This document shows, one piece after another, positions 27,848 through 36,199 of a stretch of 64,000 bases of DNA (positions within the stretch are counted from its first letter, which is position 1; each line of letters starts with the position of its first letter). The translations under genes were made by a program, and so were the position numbers. The stretch lies in contig VSNT01000003.1 in the NCBI GenBank assembly GCA_009774465.1, forward strand, positions 1 through 64,000, given 5' to 3'. This DNA comes from Lachnospiraceae bacterium. GTDB lineage: Bacteria > Bacillota > Clostridia > Lachnospirales > Lachnospiraceae. Below the pieces are notes generated by a model. It worked only from the letters and a program-made list of their open reading frames with translations. It made no database searches and was not told the origin of the DNA.

Positions 27848-28329
27848 CACTCTTCGTCCTCATACACATCGGAGACATTCATAAGGTCTCCTTCTACTTT
27901 TTCCACATACAAATGTCCATCCAAATGTTCCAGTTCATGGCAGATTGCCCGGGCAAGAAGCTCTGTTCCTTCCAGTTCAAAAGGCTGCAGGTTCTCATCA
28001 TATGCTTTTACCTTCACGTAATTAGGTCTTGTCACCATCCCTGTTTTCCCCGGAACACTAAGGCATCCCTCATTTCCGCTCTGTTCTCCGCTACTTTCCA
28101 GGATAACCGGATTAATCAGAAGATGAGGATCTTCACCTGTCACATCAATTACCGTAATCCTCTTTAAAATTCCCACCTGTGGCGCCGCAAGACCTACGCC
28201 GCCAGCCTCATACATGGTATCAAACATGTCATCAATCAATTCTCTGTTACGGTCTGTCATTTCTTTCACTTCCTTACAGACCTTATTTAAAACCGGATCA
28301 CCTATTTCTCTTATGTTTCTGATTGCCAT
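27847..28329 (-). CDS. def: Peptide deformylase
   Basis: Def removes the N-formyl group from nascent proteins and works as a pair with the downstream fmt. The 160-residue metalloenzyme carries all three motifs: GVGLAAPQVG near residue 45, EGCLSVPG near 87 and HELEHLDGHLY near 130. Confidence 0.97.
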   Translation of the reverse strand: MAIRNIREIGDPVLNKVCKEVKEMTDRNRELIDDMFDTMYEAGGVGLAAPQVGILKRITVIDVTGEDPHLLINPVILESSGEQSGNEGCLSVPGKTGMVTRPNYVKVKAYDENLQPFELEGTELLARAICHELEHLDGHLYVEKVEGDLMNVSDVYEDEE

Positions 28330-28360
28330 TTTTTTACCTCATTTCTGCACTGCATCTTCT

Positions 28361-28396
28361 ATATAAATTGGCGTCGCAGTACTGACGCCTGTTTTG
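28361..28396 (-). other. Hairpin between priA and def
   Basis: On the minus strand GGCGTC-AGTACT-GCGACGCC forms a hairpin in the 78-nt priA-def gap. It is followed by AATTTATAT rather than a clean T-run in the direction of the genes, while the plus-strand reading has TGTTTTGTTT. It may partially attenuate transcription or stabilise mRNA ends. Confidence 0.4.
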
Positions 28397-28407
28397 TTTA
28401 GTTTTAA

Positions 28408-30651
28408 TTATAAAGTATTTACAGGATCAAAATCAAACTGCACATTTTCTTCTTTTAATGCCAGAGACTGTAAATACTGTTCTATTTTATCCTTAATTAA
28501 GATCAATTGTCCATAATCAAAAGCTTTACAGTAGATTACAAACCGGTAAATATCATTTATTTTTCCAATGGATGCCCTGGCCGGGCCTATGACTGCTGCC
28601 TTTGCCTTTTCTTCTTTCCATAAATCCTTTGCTAAAACTGCCAGCTGCCCGGCAAGCTTTTCTCCTTTTTCCTCCTGAGCAGCAGTGACTAAAACCGCCA
28701 TCATGTGAGCTGCCGGCGGATAAGAGCCTAATTCCCGGTACAGAATTTCCTCTTCATAAAACGCTTCATAGTTCTGGCCTGCAGCCTTAACAATGCTGTA
28801 GTGATCCGGCCGATAGGTCTGAATCACCGCCACGCCTGCCTTTTCCCCTCTTCCGGCTCTTCCAACAGCCTGTGTCAAAAGCTGAAACGTTCTCTCTCCT
28901 GCCCGATAGTCATTATCATTTAAAGATAAATCCGCTGCCAGCACCCCTGCCAGCGTCACATTGGGGAAATCATGTCCTTTTACAATCATCTGGGTTCCCA
29001 CCAGTACATCTGCCTCTCCTTCCGCAAAAGCCGAAAGGATTTTTTGATAACTGTCCTTTGTGCGGGTGGTGTCCCCATCCATACGCAGCACCCGTATGCC
29101 TGGAAACTGCTTATAAAGCTGCTGTTCAATCTGCTGGGTTCCCGCTTTAAATCCCAGCAGATAAGGAGAAGAACAGGAAGGACATTTTTCCGGCTGTCTT
29201 GTCTCATAGCCGCAATAATGACACACCATTTTTCCACCCATATGCTGGGATAATGATACATCACAGTGAGGGCACTTCATTACATAGCCGCAGGCCCGGC
29301 AGGATACAAATCCAGCGTAGCCTCTTCTGTTCAAAAAAAGCATAATCTGCTCTTTTTTCCGGAGTCGGTCCTCTATCAGCTCCTGTAACTTCCTGCTGAA
29401 AATGGAGCGGTTGCCGCTTTTCAGCTCCTGCCTTAAATCAACAACAGAAACCTCCGCCAATTTGCCGCCTGTAAGTCTTCTATTTAAAGTAAATAATTCA
29501 TAATCTCCCTGTTTTGCCCGGTAATATGCCTCAAGAGAGGGCGTAGCAGATCCAAGCACCAGACTTGCCTGTTTCATTTGCGCAAGGTACCGGGCTGTCT
29601 CTCTTGCATGATACCTTGGCATAGTTTCGGACTTATAGCTGTTTTCATGCTCTTCATCCATAATAATCAGTCCTAAATCAGGAAAAGGTACAAACAGGGC
29701 CGAACGGGGACCGATAATCACATCCAGCTCTCCCTTCCTTGCCCGCTCCCACTGGTCAAATTTTTCTCCCACCGATAATGTGGAATTCATTACCGAAACT
29801 CTGTCTCCAAATCTTTTATAGAAGCGAAGCAATGTCTGATAAGTGAGAGCAATCTCCGGAATCAGCATAATACACTGTTTTCCTCTTTCTATCATGCCTT
29901 CTATCAAAGATAAATAAACTTCCGTTTTTCCACTTCCTGTAATTCCATGAATTAAATATGTTTTCCGCGTGCCCTGATCAAAATCCAGAAGAACCTTATC
30001 TTTTATATCCGCCTGCTCTTTGCTTAAAACAAGTCCTGCCTCTCTTGCAGTTTCCAGTTTAACCGGATTTCTGTAATAGCTTTCACTTTCTATGGAAATA
30101 ATTCCCTGTGTCTGCAGGCTTTTTAAGGTTGCCGCCGCCACATTCAGGCGGCCTGTCACCAGTTCACAGGGAAGCACCGGTTCCCTGCAAAGCTCTGCTA
30201 AAACTCTGGCTTTTGCCCTCTGATGCTTTCTGATACATTCCCCCAGGACAGAACGGGTTTCCTCAACAGATAAAAGGCGTGTAATCTTCTTTTTCTCCCT
30301 GTGCTTCATAGTCTGTTTCACCGGAAGTACTGTTTTTAATGCGGCTATCATAGTGGAACCGTAATTTTCCTTCATCCATGCCGCAAGTTTAATGGCGTCT
30401 GTTTCCACAGACATACTTCCTGTTACAATTCCTGCCACTTCTTTTTGCTTTTCATCAGGGAATTCCGCTTTATCCGTAACTTCAATCACATACCCTTGCC
30501 TTAAATGGCTGCCTGCACCAAAGGGAATCTGCACACACATACCTGCTTCTATTTTCCCATCAAGTTCTTTTGGAATTTTATATTGAAAAGTTCTGTCTAC
30601 TTTTTCGTGGGAAATATCTATTATAATATTTGCATATCTTCCCTGCGTCAT
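28408..30651 (-). CDS. priA: Primosomal replication-restart helicase PriA
   Basis: PriA recognises stalled forks and loads the replisome away from the origin. The 747-residue protein has an N-terminal DNA-binding domain, Walker A GITGSGKTEVYL near residue 240, IIMDEEHENSYKSE (DEEH box) near 330, a zinc-binding module with paired cysteines (CRACG, CPHC, CHYCG, CPSC) around 450-490, and helicase motifs V/VI including QAVGRAGRGEKAG near 595. The zinc module and helicase core are intact. Confidence 0.97.
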   Translation of the reverse strand: MTQGRYANIIIDISHEKVDRTFQYKIPKELDGKIEAGMCVQIPFGAGSHLRQGYVIEVTDKAEFPDEKQKEVAGIVTGSMSVETDAIKLAAWMKENYGSTMIAALKTVLPVKQTMKHREKKKITRLLSVEETRSVLGECIRKHQRAKARVLAELCREPVLPCELVTGRLNVAAATLKSLQTQGIISIESESYYRNPVKLETAREAGLVLSKEQADIKDKVLLDFDQGTRKTYLIHGITGSGKTEVYLSLIEGMIERGKQCIMLIPEIALTYQTLLRFYKRFGDRVSVMNSTLSVGEKFDQWERARKGELDVIIGPRSALFVPFPDLGLIIMDEEHENSYKSETMPRYHARETARYLAQMKQASLVLGSATPSLEAYYRAKQGDYELFTLNRRLTGGKLAEVSVVDLRQELKSGNRSIFSRKLQELIEDRLRKKEQIMLFLNRRGYAGFVSCRACGYVMKCPHCDVSLSQHMGGKMVCHYCGYETRQPEKCPSCSSPYLLGFKAGTQQIEQQLYKQFPGIRVLRMDGDTTRTKDSYQKILSAFAEGEADVLVGTQMIVKGHDFPNVTLAGVLAADLSLNDNDYRAGERTFQLLTQAVGRAGRGEKAGVAVIQTYRPDHYSIVKAAGQNYEAFYEEEILYRELGSYPPAAHMMAVLVTAAQEEKGEKLAGQLAVLAKDLWKEEKAKAAVIGPARASIGKINDIYRFVIYCKAFDYGQLILIKDKIEQYLQSLALKEENVQFDFDPVNTL

Positions 30652-30702
30652 CTTTTTGCTCTTTCTGCCTGTTCCTTTTATGCTTTACATGGCAATTTAT
30701 CT

Positions 30703-32196
30703 TTATTTCTTTCCGGAAATGTCGTTTTCTTTTAAAATATCTGCAATCAGGTCTCTTTCATCCATTGGGTACTTTACCCCCTCTATTTCCTGATAATCCT
30801 CATGTCCCTTGCCGGCAAGCACAATAATATCTCCCTCCTGCCCGTTTAAAATGGCATAGGCAATTGCTTCCTTCCGGTCGCAGATTTCAATATATTTTCC
30901 ATTTGTTTTTTGAATTCCTGTTTTGATATCTTCTATAATATCCTGGGGCTTTTCAAATCTTGGATTATCTGAAGTAATAATTGTCAAATCCGCATAATTT
31001 CCGCTTACCTCACCCATTTCATAGCGGCGGATTCTGGAACGGTTTCCGCCACAGCCAAATAAGCAGACCAGCCTTTTCGGCTCATATTCCTTAAGCGTTG
31101 TTAAAAGACTCTTAAGACTCATGGCGTTATGAGCGTAATCAATCAACAGGGTAAACCGTTCCGATACCGGAACCATCTCAATTCTTCCCCTTACATGAGC
31201 GCTTAAAAGAGCTTTTTGTATCTGGGATATTTCCACATTAAAATGCCTGCACACTGCAATTGCAGTAAGCGCATTGTAAACGCTGAACCTCCCCGGTGTG
31301 GGTACTTCTACCGTAAAATCTTCCATTTCTGTATTTTTAGTTTTCACCGTAAAGTCTATGCCCAGTTCTCCCGGTTTGTTGACCAGCTTTAAATCCTCTG
31401 CATAAAGATCTGCGGTTTTGTCAAAGCCATAGGTTTCAAGCTGACAGGTATGCCCCTCTAAAACCGCACTCATATGCGCATCATCTTTATTGACAATCCC
31501 TAACCTGCACTGTTTAAATAAAAGTCCCTTGCAAAACTGATATTCTTCAAAATCCGCATGTTCATTGGGACCGATATGATCCGGTTCCAAATTGGTAAAA
31601 ATGCCAATTTCAAAAGTAAATCCCTGAGTTCTGTGAAGTTTCAGCCCCTGAGATGCCACCTCCATTACAACAATCTGGCACCCTTCTCTTTCCATTTCCA
31701 TAAAATACTGCTGGAGAAGGAAAGACTCCGGTGTAGTATTGCTGGCCGGAATATGTCTGTCACCGATAATGGTTTCAATGGTTCCCACAAGACCTACCTT
31801 ATAACCTGCTTTTTCCAGAATGGATTTAATCAAGTAGGTTGTTGTTGTTTTTCCTTTTGTACCGGTAATGCCGATTACTTTAAGCCGATCCGTCGGATGG
31901 CCAAAATAAGCTGCCGAAATAAACGCCATAGCATATCTGGTATCTTCTACCCGAATCACTGTAATATCACTATCCTGAGGTAGTTCCACCTCTTTCTGCA
32001 CCACAATTGCGGCGGCGCCTTTCCGGGCAGCTTCCATTGCAAAGCTGTGTCCGTCCACATTATATCCGCAGATGCAGATAAACAGACATCCCTGTGACAA
32101 TTTTCTTGAATCGTACACTACCTCTTTTATCTCACAGTCAACGCTTCCTTTTGTGCATTCGTAAGTAATGCCTTTTAGCAGCTCTTCACACTTCAT
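30703..32196 (-). CDS. murE: UDP-N-acetylmuramyl-tripeptide synthetase MurE
   Basis: MurE adds the third amino acid to the peptidoglycan stem. The 497-residue protein has GITGTKGKTTTTYLI (ATP binding) near residue 112, the central ligase domain (NLEPDHIGPNEH) and the C-terminal Mur domain with SDNPRFE near 410. DNPR at this position is the hallmark of enzymes that add meso-diaminopimelate rather than lysine. I start at ATG 32196 (AGGAG 9 nt upstream). An in-frame ATG at 32292 would add 32 residues but lies upstream of the predicted promoter -10. Confidence 0.95.
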   Translation of the reverse strand: MKCEELLKGITYECTKGSVDCEIKEVVYDSRKLSQGCLFICICGYNVDGHSFAMEAARKGAAAIVVQKEVELPQDSDITVIRVEDTRYAMAFISAAYFGHPTDRLKVIGITGTKGKTTTTYLIKSILEKAGYKVGLVGTIETIIGDRHIPASNTTPESFLLQQYFMEMEREGCQIVVMEVASQGLKLHRTQGFTFEIGIFTNLEPDHIGPNEHADFEEYQFCKGLLFKQCRLGIVNKDDAHMSAVLEGHTCQLETYGFDKTADLYAEDLKLVNKPGELGIDFTVKTKNTEMEDFTVEVPTPGRFSVYNALTAIAVCRHFNVEISQIQKALLSAHVRGRIEMVPVSERFTLLIDYAHNAMSLKSLLTTLKEYEPKRLVCLFGCGGNRSRIRRYEMGEVSGNYADLTIITSDNPRFEKPQDIIEDIKTGIQKTNGKYIEICDRKEAIAYAILNGQEGDIIVLAGKGHEDYQEIEGVKYPMDERDLIADILKENDISGKK

Positions 32197-32258
32197 TCTT
32201 ATAACTCCTGTCCTGTTTCTTTTTGTTTCCAGAGGAAATGCTTTCTTTCCCCTTATAT

Positions 32259-32287
32259 AAGATATCACGAATGTATGTTTTTTGCAA
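32259..32287 (-). promoter_or_regulatory. Promoter candidate for murE
   Basis: On the minus strand TTGCAA (32287-32282) and an extended -10 TGA-TATCTT (32264-32259) are 17 bp apart. The position, about 60 nt before ATG 32196, supports the shorter murE start. The 344-nt gap to recJ otherwise holds two hairpins near recJ and AT-rich sequence without an ORF I can support. Confidence 0.55.
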
Positions 32288-32469
32288 TTCATGGGATTTT
32301 CATTAATTCTTCTTAATAATATGTTTAGATTGAATTTTCATATGCTTAACTTTTCTTTAAGAGTATTTTAGATTTTTATCATAAATCGGACACAGTTTAT
32401 ACACAATTAACCTGTATGATAAATATCAAGATAGTTGAACAACTCACTATCTCCCCCCTCATAAGAATA

Positions 32470-32500
32470 CAAAAGCCTCCGGCACCCCCGGAGGCTTTTG
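32470..32500 (-). terminator. Strong terminator hairpin after recJ
   Basis: The arms CAAAAGCCTCCGG (32470-32482) and CCGGAGGCTTTTG (32488-32500) are perfectly complementary over 13 bp. The A/T ends make it active in both directions; on this map it serves recJ. Confidence 0.85.
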
Positions 32501-32511
32501 TATGAATCAAA

Positions 32512-32535
32512 GATGGAAGCACAAAGCCTTCCATC
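32512..32535 (-). terminator. Second hairpin directly after the recJ stop
   Basis: GATGGAAG (32512-32519) pairs with CTTCCATC (32528-32535) 6 nt beyond the recJ stop, followed on the minus strand by TTTGATTC. Together with 32470-32500 it makes a tandem terminator arrangement. Confidence 0.55.
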
Positions 32536-32540
32536 CTTTT

Positions 32541-34334
32541 TTAACATGTATAATGCTGCATTACAATCTGTATACTTTCCCTTCCTGCATAACTGTTGAT
32601 ATCAGGATAATAGGCGATGGAAATAACCGCCTCTCCTGCCGATAATCTGCCTGTATACAATCCTTCCGCCAGCTGGACTCCAAACTGTTCTCTTAAAAAT
32701 AAGTCAAACTGGTCCAAATCACCAAAATAAATCATTTCATACTGCCGGCCTTCTTCGTCTGCAATGGTATATTTCCCAACATTCTGACTTTTTCCTATCT
32801 TCCGCCCCGATAAAAGGCTGATCCCCTTTCTTGCAAACAAAGGCCTGGGATTTCCTGTACCGAAAGGCTCCAGCAAAGATAATTCCTTTATAAACTTCCG
32901 GTCTGCATAAGCTAAGGGCATAGGCACGTCAATATGTACAATCTCTTCAAAATCTTCTTTTGTCAGACGACAGTTTTCATTCAGCCTTTTTCTGAATTCC
33001 TCCACTGATTTTTCATCAGGAAGGGACAGCCCCGCCGCCATTTTATGTCCCCCATACCGGGTAAAAAGTTCTTTCACCGCAGTCATTTCTTCGTACATGT
33101 TATAGGCTTCAATAGATCTGCCGCTTCCCTTTATCCCATCTTCGGCTTTGGTCAGCACGAAGGCGGGCTTTCCAAACTTTTCCCGGACTCTGCCTGCAAT
33201 AATCCCAGCCAGAGATTCATGGCACTCAGGAAGATAAACAATCAAGACTCTGTCCTTTGAAAGTTCTGTCCCCTCCACCTGCCTTACCGCTTCCTTTACC
33301 CCTTCCTCAGTCATCTGCTTCCGACTGTCATTTAACTGCTTTAAATCTTCCGCAATAGTAACCGCTTCCTTCCAGTCCTGTGCACGAAACAGCTCCAGCG
33401 CACGCAGAGCAGTGTCCAGACGCCCTGTAGCATTTAAGCAGGGGCCTATAATAAATCCGGCATGATAAGGACTAAGCGTCCTGCCTTCAATCCCATTTAC
33501 CATAAGAAGCGCTTTCAGCCCAGGATTTGTGGTCTGGCTCATCAGCTCCAATCCTTTTTTTACGATAATCCGGTTTTCATCCCGGAGCTCCATCACATCA
33601 CAGATAGTTGCAAGGGCAGCAAACGCAAGCAGTTCATCTAAAAGCTGCTGATGCCTGCGCCTGTCTTTACGGGGCATATCAAAAAGAAAAAAAAGAATTT
33701 GTATCAATTTAAAGGCCACCACACCGCCGCAGATCTGTTTAAAAGGGTACTGGCAGTCCGACTGTTTGGGATCTACCACCGCATCCCCATCCGGCAGAAG
33801 ATACTTTCTCCCGCTTTCTCCATCCTCAAAGGGGACTTCATGGTGATCTGTTATAATCACCGTCATTCCTTTTTCCTTTGCAAGCTGTATCTGAGGTGCT
33901 GCCGCAATCCCGTTGTCACAGGTTAAAATCGTATCAATTCCATCTCTGGCCGCTTCCTCGATCAAATGATCATTCAGCCCGTATCCGTCCTTCATTCTAT
34001 GAGGAATTACAATATCTACCCTGCCGCCAAGTTCCCTTAATCCGGTAAAAAGAATGTAGGAGGAACAGATACCGTCCACATCATAATCACCTATGATGCG
34101 GATACTCTTTCCCTCCTTTATTTTTGCCATAATAATTTCCGCTGCCCGCTCCATATCCTTCATAAGGAAAGGATCGTGCAAATCTTCCAGATCACCGTGA
34201 AGAAACTTTTCAATTTCTTCATCCCCTGTCACATCCCGGTTCCGCATAATTCTTGCAAGAACCGGGGTAATATGATATTTTTCCGCTATTTTATCAAAAT
34301 CCGCCTTTTTGGCGGCTACCATCCATTTTGCCAT
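32541..34334 (-). CDS. recJ: Single-stranded-DNA 5'-3' exonuclease RecJ
   Basis: RecJ degrades single-stranded DNA in recombination and mismatch repair. The 597-residue protein has the DHH-family motifs DYDVDGICSSYILF near residue 82, TCDNG near 138, TDHHE near 160 and the DHHA1 motif RYGGHKMAAGLSL near 425, with the OB-fold at the C-terminus. The ATPase/TOPRIM-like pair lies immediately upstream on the same strand (10-nt gap), so recJ may be partly co-transcribed with it. Confidence 0.96.
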   Translation of the reverse strand: MAKWMVAAKKADFDKIAEKYHITPVLARIMRNRDVTGDEEIEKFLHGDLEDLHDPFLMKDMERAAEIIMAKIKEGKSIRIIGDYDVDGICSSYILFTGLRELGGRVDIVIPHRMKDGYGLNDHLIEEAARDGIDTILTCDNGIAAAPQIQLAKEKGMTVIITDHHEVPFEDGESGRKYLLPDGDAVVDPKQSDCQYPFKQICGGVVAFKLIQILFFLFDMPRKDRRRHQQLLDELLAFAALATICDVMELRDENRIIVKKGLELMSQTTNPGLKALLMVNGIEGRTLSPYHAGFIIGPCLNATGRLDTALRALELFRAQDWKEAVTIAEDLKQLNDSRKQMTEEGVKEAVRQVEGTELSKDRVLIVYLPECHESLAGIIAGRVREKFGKPAFVLTKAEDGIKGSGRSIEAYNMYEEMTAVKELFTRYGGHKMAAGLSLPDEKSVEEFRKRLNENCRLTKEDFEEIVHIDVPMPLAYADRKFIKELSLLEPFGTGNPRPLFARKGISLLSGRKIGKSQNVGKYTIADEEGRQYEMIYFGDLDQFDLFLREQFGVQLAEGLYTGRLSAGEAVISIAYYPDINSYAGRESIQIVMQHYTC

Positions 34335-34344
34335 ACTTTTATCC

Positions 34345-34863
34345 TCATTTCAGCAAATCATTAAGAGAATATTCTCCTTTTGGAAGATTGGACACCCTCC
34401 TATATTCAAATATAGCATCTGTCAGCTTATCAATATCTGCAAAATATTTTTTCACATATTCATAACTTTTCACATTTTTATGCTTTAAATCTGCCTTGCA
34501 ATATTCACTTGGTTTTTTCCCGGATTTTTTAAAATCATTATACCTATGTTCATTGCAAATGATCAACATTTCTATTTCGGGAGCGGTTATAATATTAATC
34601 ACTTCAACTTTGTCCGCATACCCTTTGCTCAACTTGAAATTTTCTCTTCTCGAATCCAGGATACGCAATACGGTTATAGTATCAGAAAATCCCTTTCTCA
34701 AATATCTTTGTTCGAAAGTCCTTGCATCTCTACATCTGATTATTTTTCCATCAAGCAAATTCTCTTTAGTAAATTTTAGCCTGTCATTTTTCAAAAGTAT
34801 ATCCATAATCGCATGCTCAGCATTCCCTTCACATATGCAGGCAATATATCCTCTTAATGTCAT
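34345..34863 (-). CDS. RloB-like TOPRIM-fold candidate protein paired with an ATPase
   Basis: The 172-residue product has an early ICEGNAEHAIMDILL segment (EGxxE-like, the first TOPRIM acidic motif, residue ~13), ILDSRREN near residue 68 (acidic residue after a strand) and APEIEMLIICNEHRYNDF near 93, which resembles the PxFExWLLLHF region of RloB-like proteins. This supports a small TOPRIM-like nuclease or effector, but I am not certain. It starts 15 nt after the AAA-type ATPase stop; the two form an ATPase-plus-TOPRIM gene pair of the kind found in phage-defence islands. The lysine-rich C-terminal half has no motif I recognise. Confidence 0.55.
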   Translation of the reverse strand: MTLRGYIACICEGNAEHAIMDILLKNDRLKFTKENLLDGKIIRCRDARTFEQRYLRKGFSDTITVLRILDSRRENFKLSKGYADKVEVINIITAPEIEMLIICNEHRYNDFKKSGKKPSEYCKADLKHKNVKSYEYVKKYFADIDKLTDAIFEYRRVSNLPKGEYSLNDLLK

Positions 34864-34878
34864 ACCGGTTTCCTCTTC

Positions 34879-36036
34879 TTATGAATTGATAAGGACATTT
34901 TTTAAATTGGCATATGCTTCGTATGCCGGAACTGTTCCCTGTAAAAAACCGCTTTGATAAGCTTCACTCTTTTTTATATCATTCCTTTTTAAAATGTTAG
35001 ACAAGTTTTCTGTCGTAATCCCATTCCTGTTTCTTGCAATAAAAATACTGTCGTTCCTGTCAAACTCATCCATCAATTCTGAATAATGAGTTGAAAACAG
35101 CAGAACCGCTCCTTTACGATTTACCGTACAATCCATAAAAAATCTGATCAATGTAGCAACTATTTCTTTATTAAAATGATTTTCCAACTCATCTATAATC
35201 AGATATCCTCCTTTCTCAAACACGAACATTGCATTCATGAAAACACCGATTCCTTTAATTGTGCCGGAAGATAAATATCTGTTAAGCGTTACAGGACTGT
35301 TCAAAGAAATTTCTTCGCTTTCTCTAAATTTTAATCTGATATCAAAATCCTCTCCTTCCACATTTATTTTAAAGTACTCAATACTTGGATCCAGAAAGGC
35401 AATCAGTTCCTCCGGGAATTCACCTAAAAGGGATAAAATATTAAAATCTGTCCATTTTGACATATCCCTTAAGAAGAAACCAGTCTCATATTTTTTATTA
35501 AGCGCTATCATAATGCTGACATCTTCCATTAAAAATTCTTCATCCTTATTTCTAACCATTGTTGGAAGCATATGATTAAATTCCAGAAGATTTTTCTTTA
35601 TCTTAACTGTCTTTATATCCTTTGACCACAATTTTTCATCTTCTATAAAATATTTATTATCTTCCTCTCCCTGTCCTGCTTTCTTTTTGATGACAGTTTT
35701 AAGCTTGTTAATTGTTTGATTTTCACAATAAAAATAAGTTTCAAAACAAACACCCTGTTCCGAATTCATTCCCTCTAAAATTTCATTGGAAGTAATATTA
35801 TTAACAGGTTTATTGTTCAACAAATTAAGTATAAACGAAAGGGTTTTTAATATTGTCGTTTTTCCTGATGCATTGATTCCCATAATTGCTATTGCATTAT
35901 TGAGATATATATTAGAAAATAAGTGATGCATTGTTTCATTTTTTTCTGATTCAACGCGCTGTCTGGCAAAGAAATCCATTTCAAAAACATCTTTATAAAG
36001 AGGCAGTCCTATAACTTTGATTTTAAGAAGCTTCAT
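34879..36036 (-). CDS. AAA_15/AAA_21-type ABC-class ATPase of a putative defence pair
   Basis: This 385-residue ABC-class ATPase has Walker A IMGINASGKTTILK near residue 52, a variable middle (residues ~80-220), LSSGTIKGIGVFM (signature-like) near 258, Walker B GGYLIIDELENHFN near 280 and the switch histidine in LFSTHYSELMDEF near 320. The C-terminal KRNDIKKSEAYQSGFLQGTVPAYEA region is typical of small ATPases paired with TOPRIM or RloB-like partners. Both genes sit between recJ and secDF as an apparent insertion and look more AT-rich than their neighbours. The function is inferred from architecture only. Confidence 0.8.
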   Translation of the reverse strand: MKLLKIKVIGLPLYKDVFEMDFFARQRVESEKNETMHHLFSNIYLNNAIAIMGINASGKTTILKTLSFILNLLNNKPVNNITSNEILEGMNSEQGVCFETYFYCENQTINKLKTVIKKKAGQGEEDNKYFIEDEKLWSKDIKTVKIKKNLLEFNHMLPTMVRNKDEEFLMEDVSIMIALNKKYETGFFLRDMSKWTDFNILSLLGEFPEELIAFLDPSIEYFKINVEGEDFDIRLKFRESEEISLNSPVTLNRYLSSGTIKGIGVFMNAMFVFEKGGYLIIDELENHFNKEIVATLIRFFMDCTVNRKGAVLLFSTHYSELMDEFDRNDSIFIARNRNGITTENLSNILKRNDIKKSEAYQSGFLQGTVPAYEAYANLKNVLINS

Positions 36037-36134
36037 TTTATTATCCTCGCATTTAACGTTTTTATTTTAAATTATACGCGTTGTTTTCTATTTTATCAAT
36101 ATTTTCAAAGTTTTATTTACATTTTTTCTGTTTT

Positions 36135-36165
36135 TATACTCAAAACGGGCGGAAAATCCGCCCGT
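36135..36165 (-). terminator. Rho-independent terminator after secDF
   Basis: ACGGGCGGA (36145-36153) pairs with TCCGCCCGT (36157-36165) and is followed on the minus strand by TTTTGAGTATAAAAAC. It lies about 35 nt after the secDF stop. Confidence 0.8.
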
Positions 36166-36199
36166 AACTATACCAAATATCTGATTTTCAAACTTTTTC

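Noticed and set aside
32470-32535. Inverted repeats as insertion-sequence ends
   Set aside because: They are adjacent hairpins just after the recJ stop with terminator-like tails and no transposase nearby.
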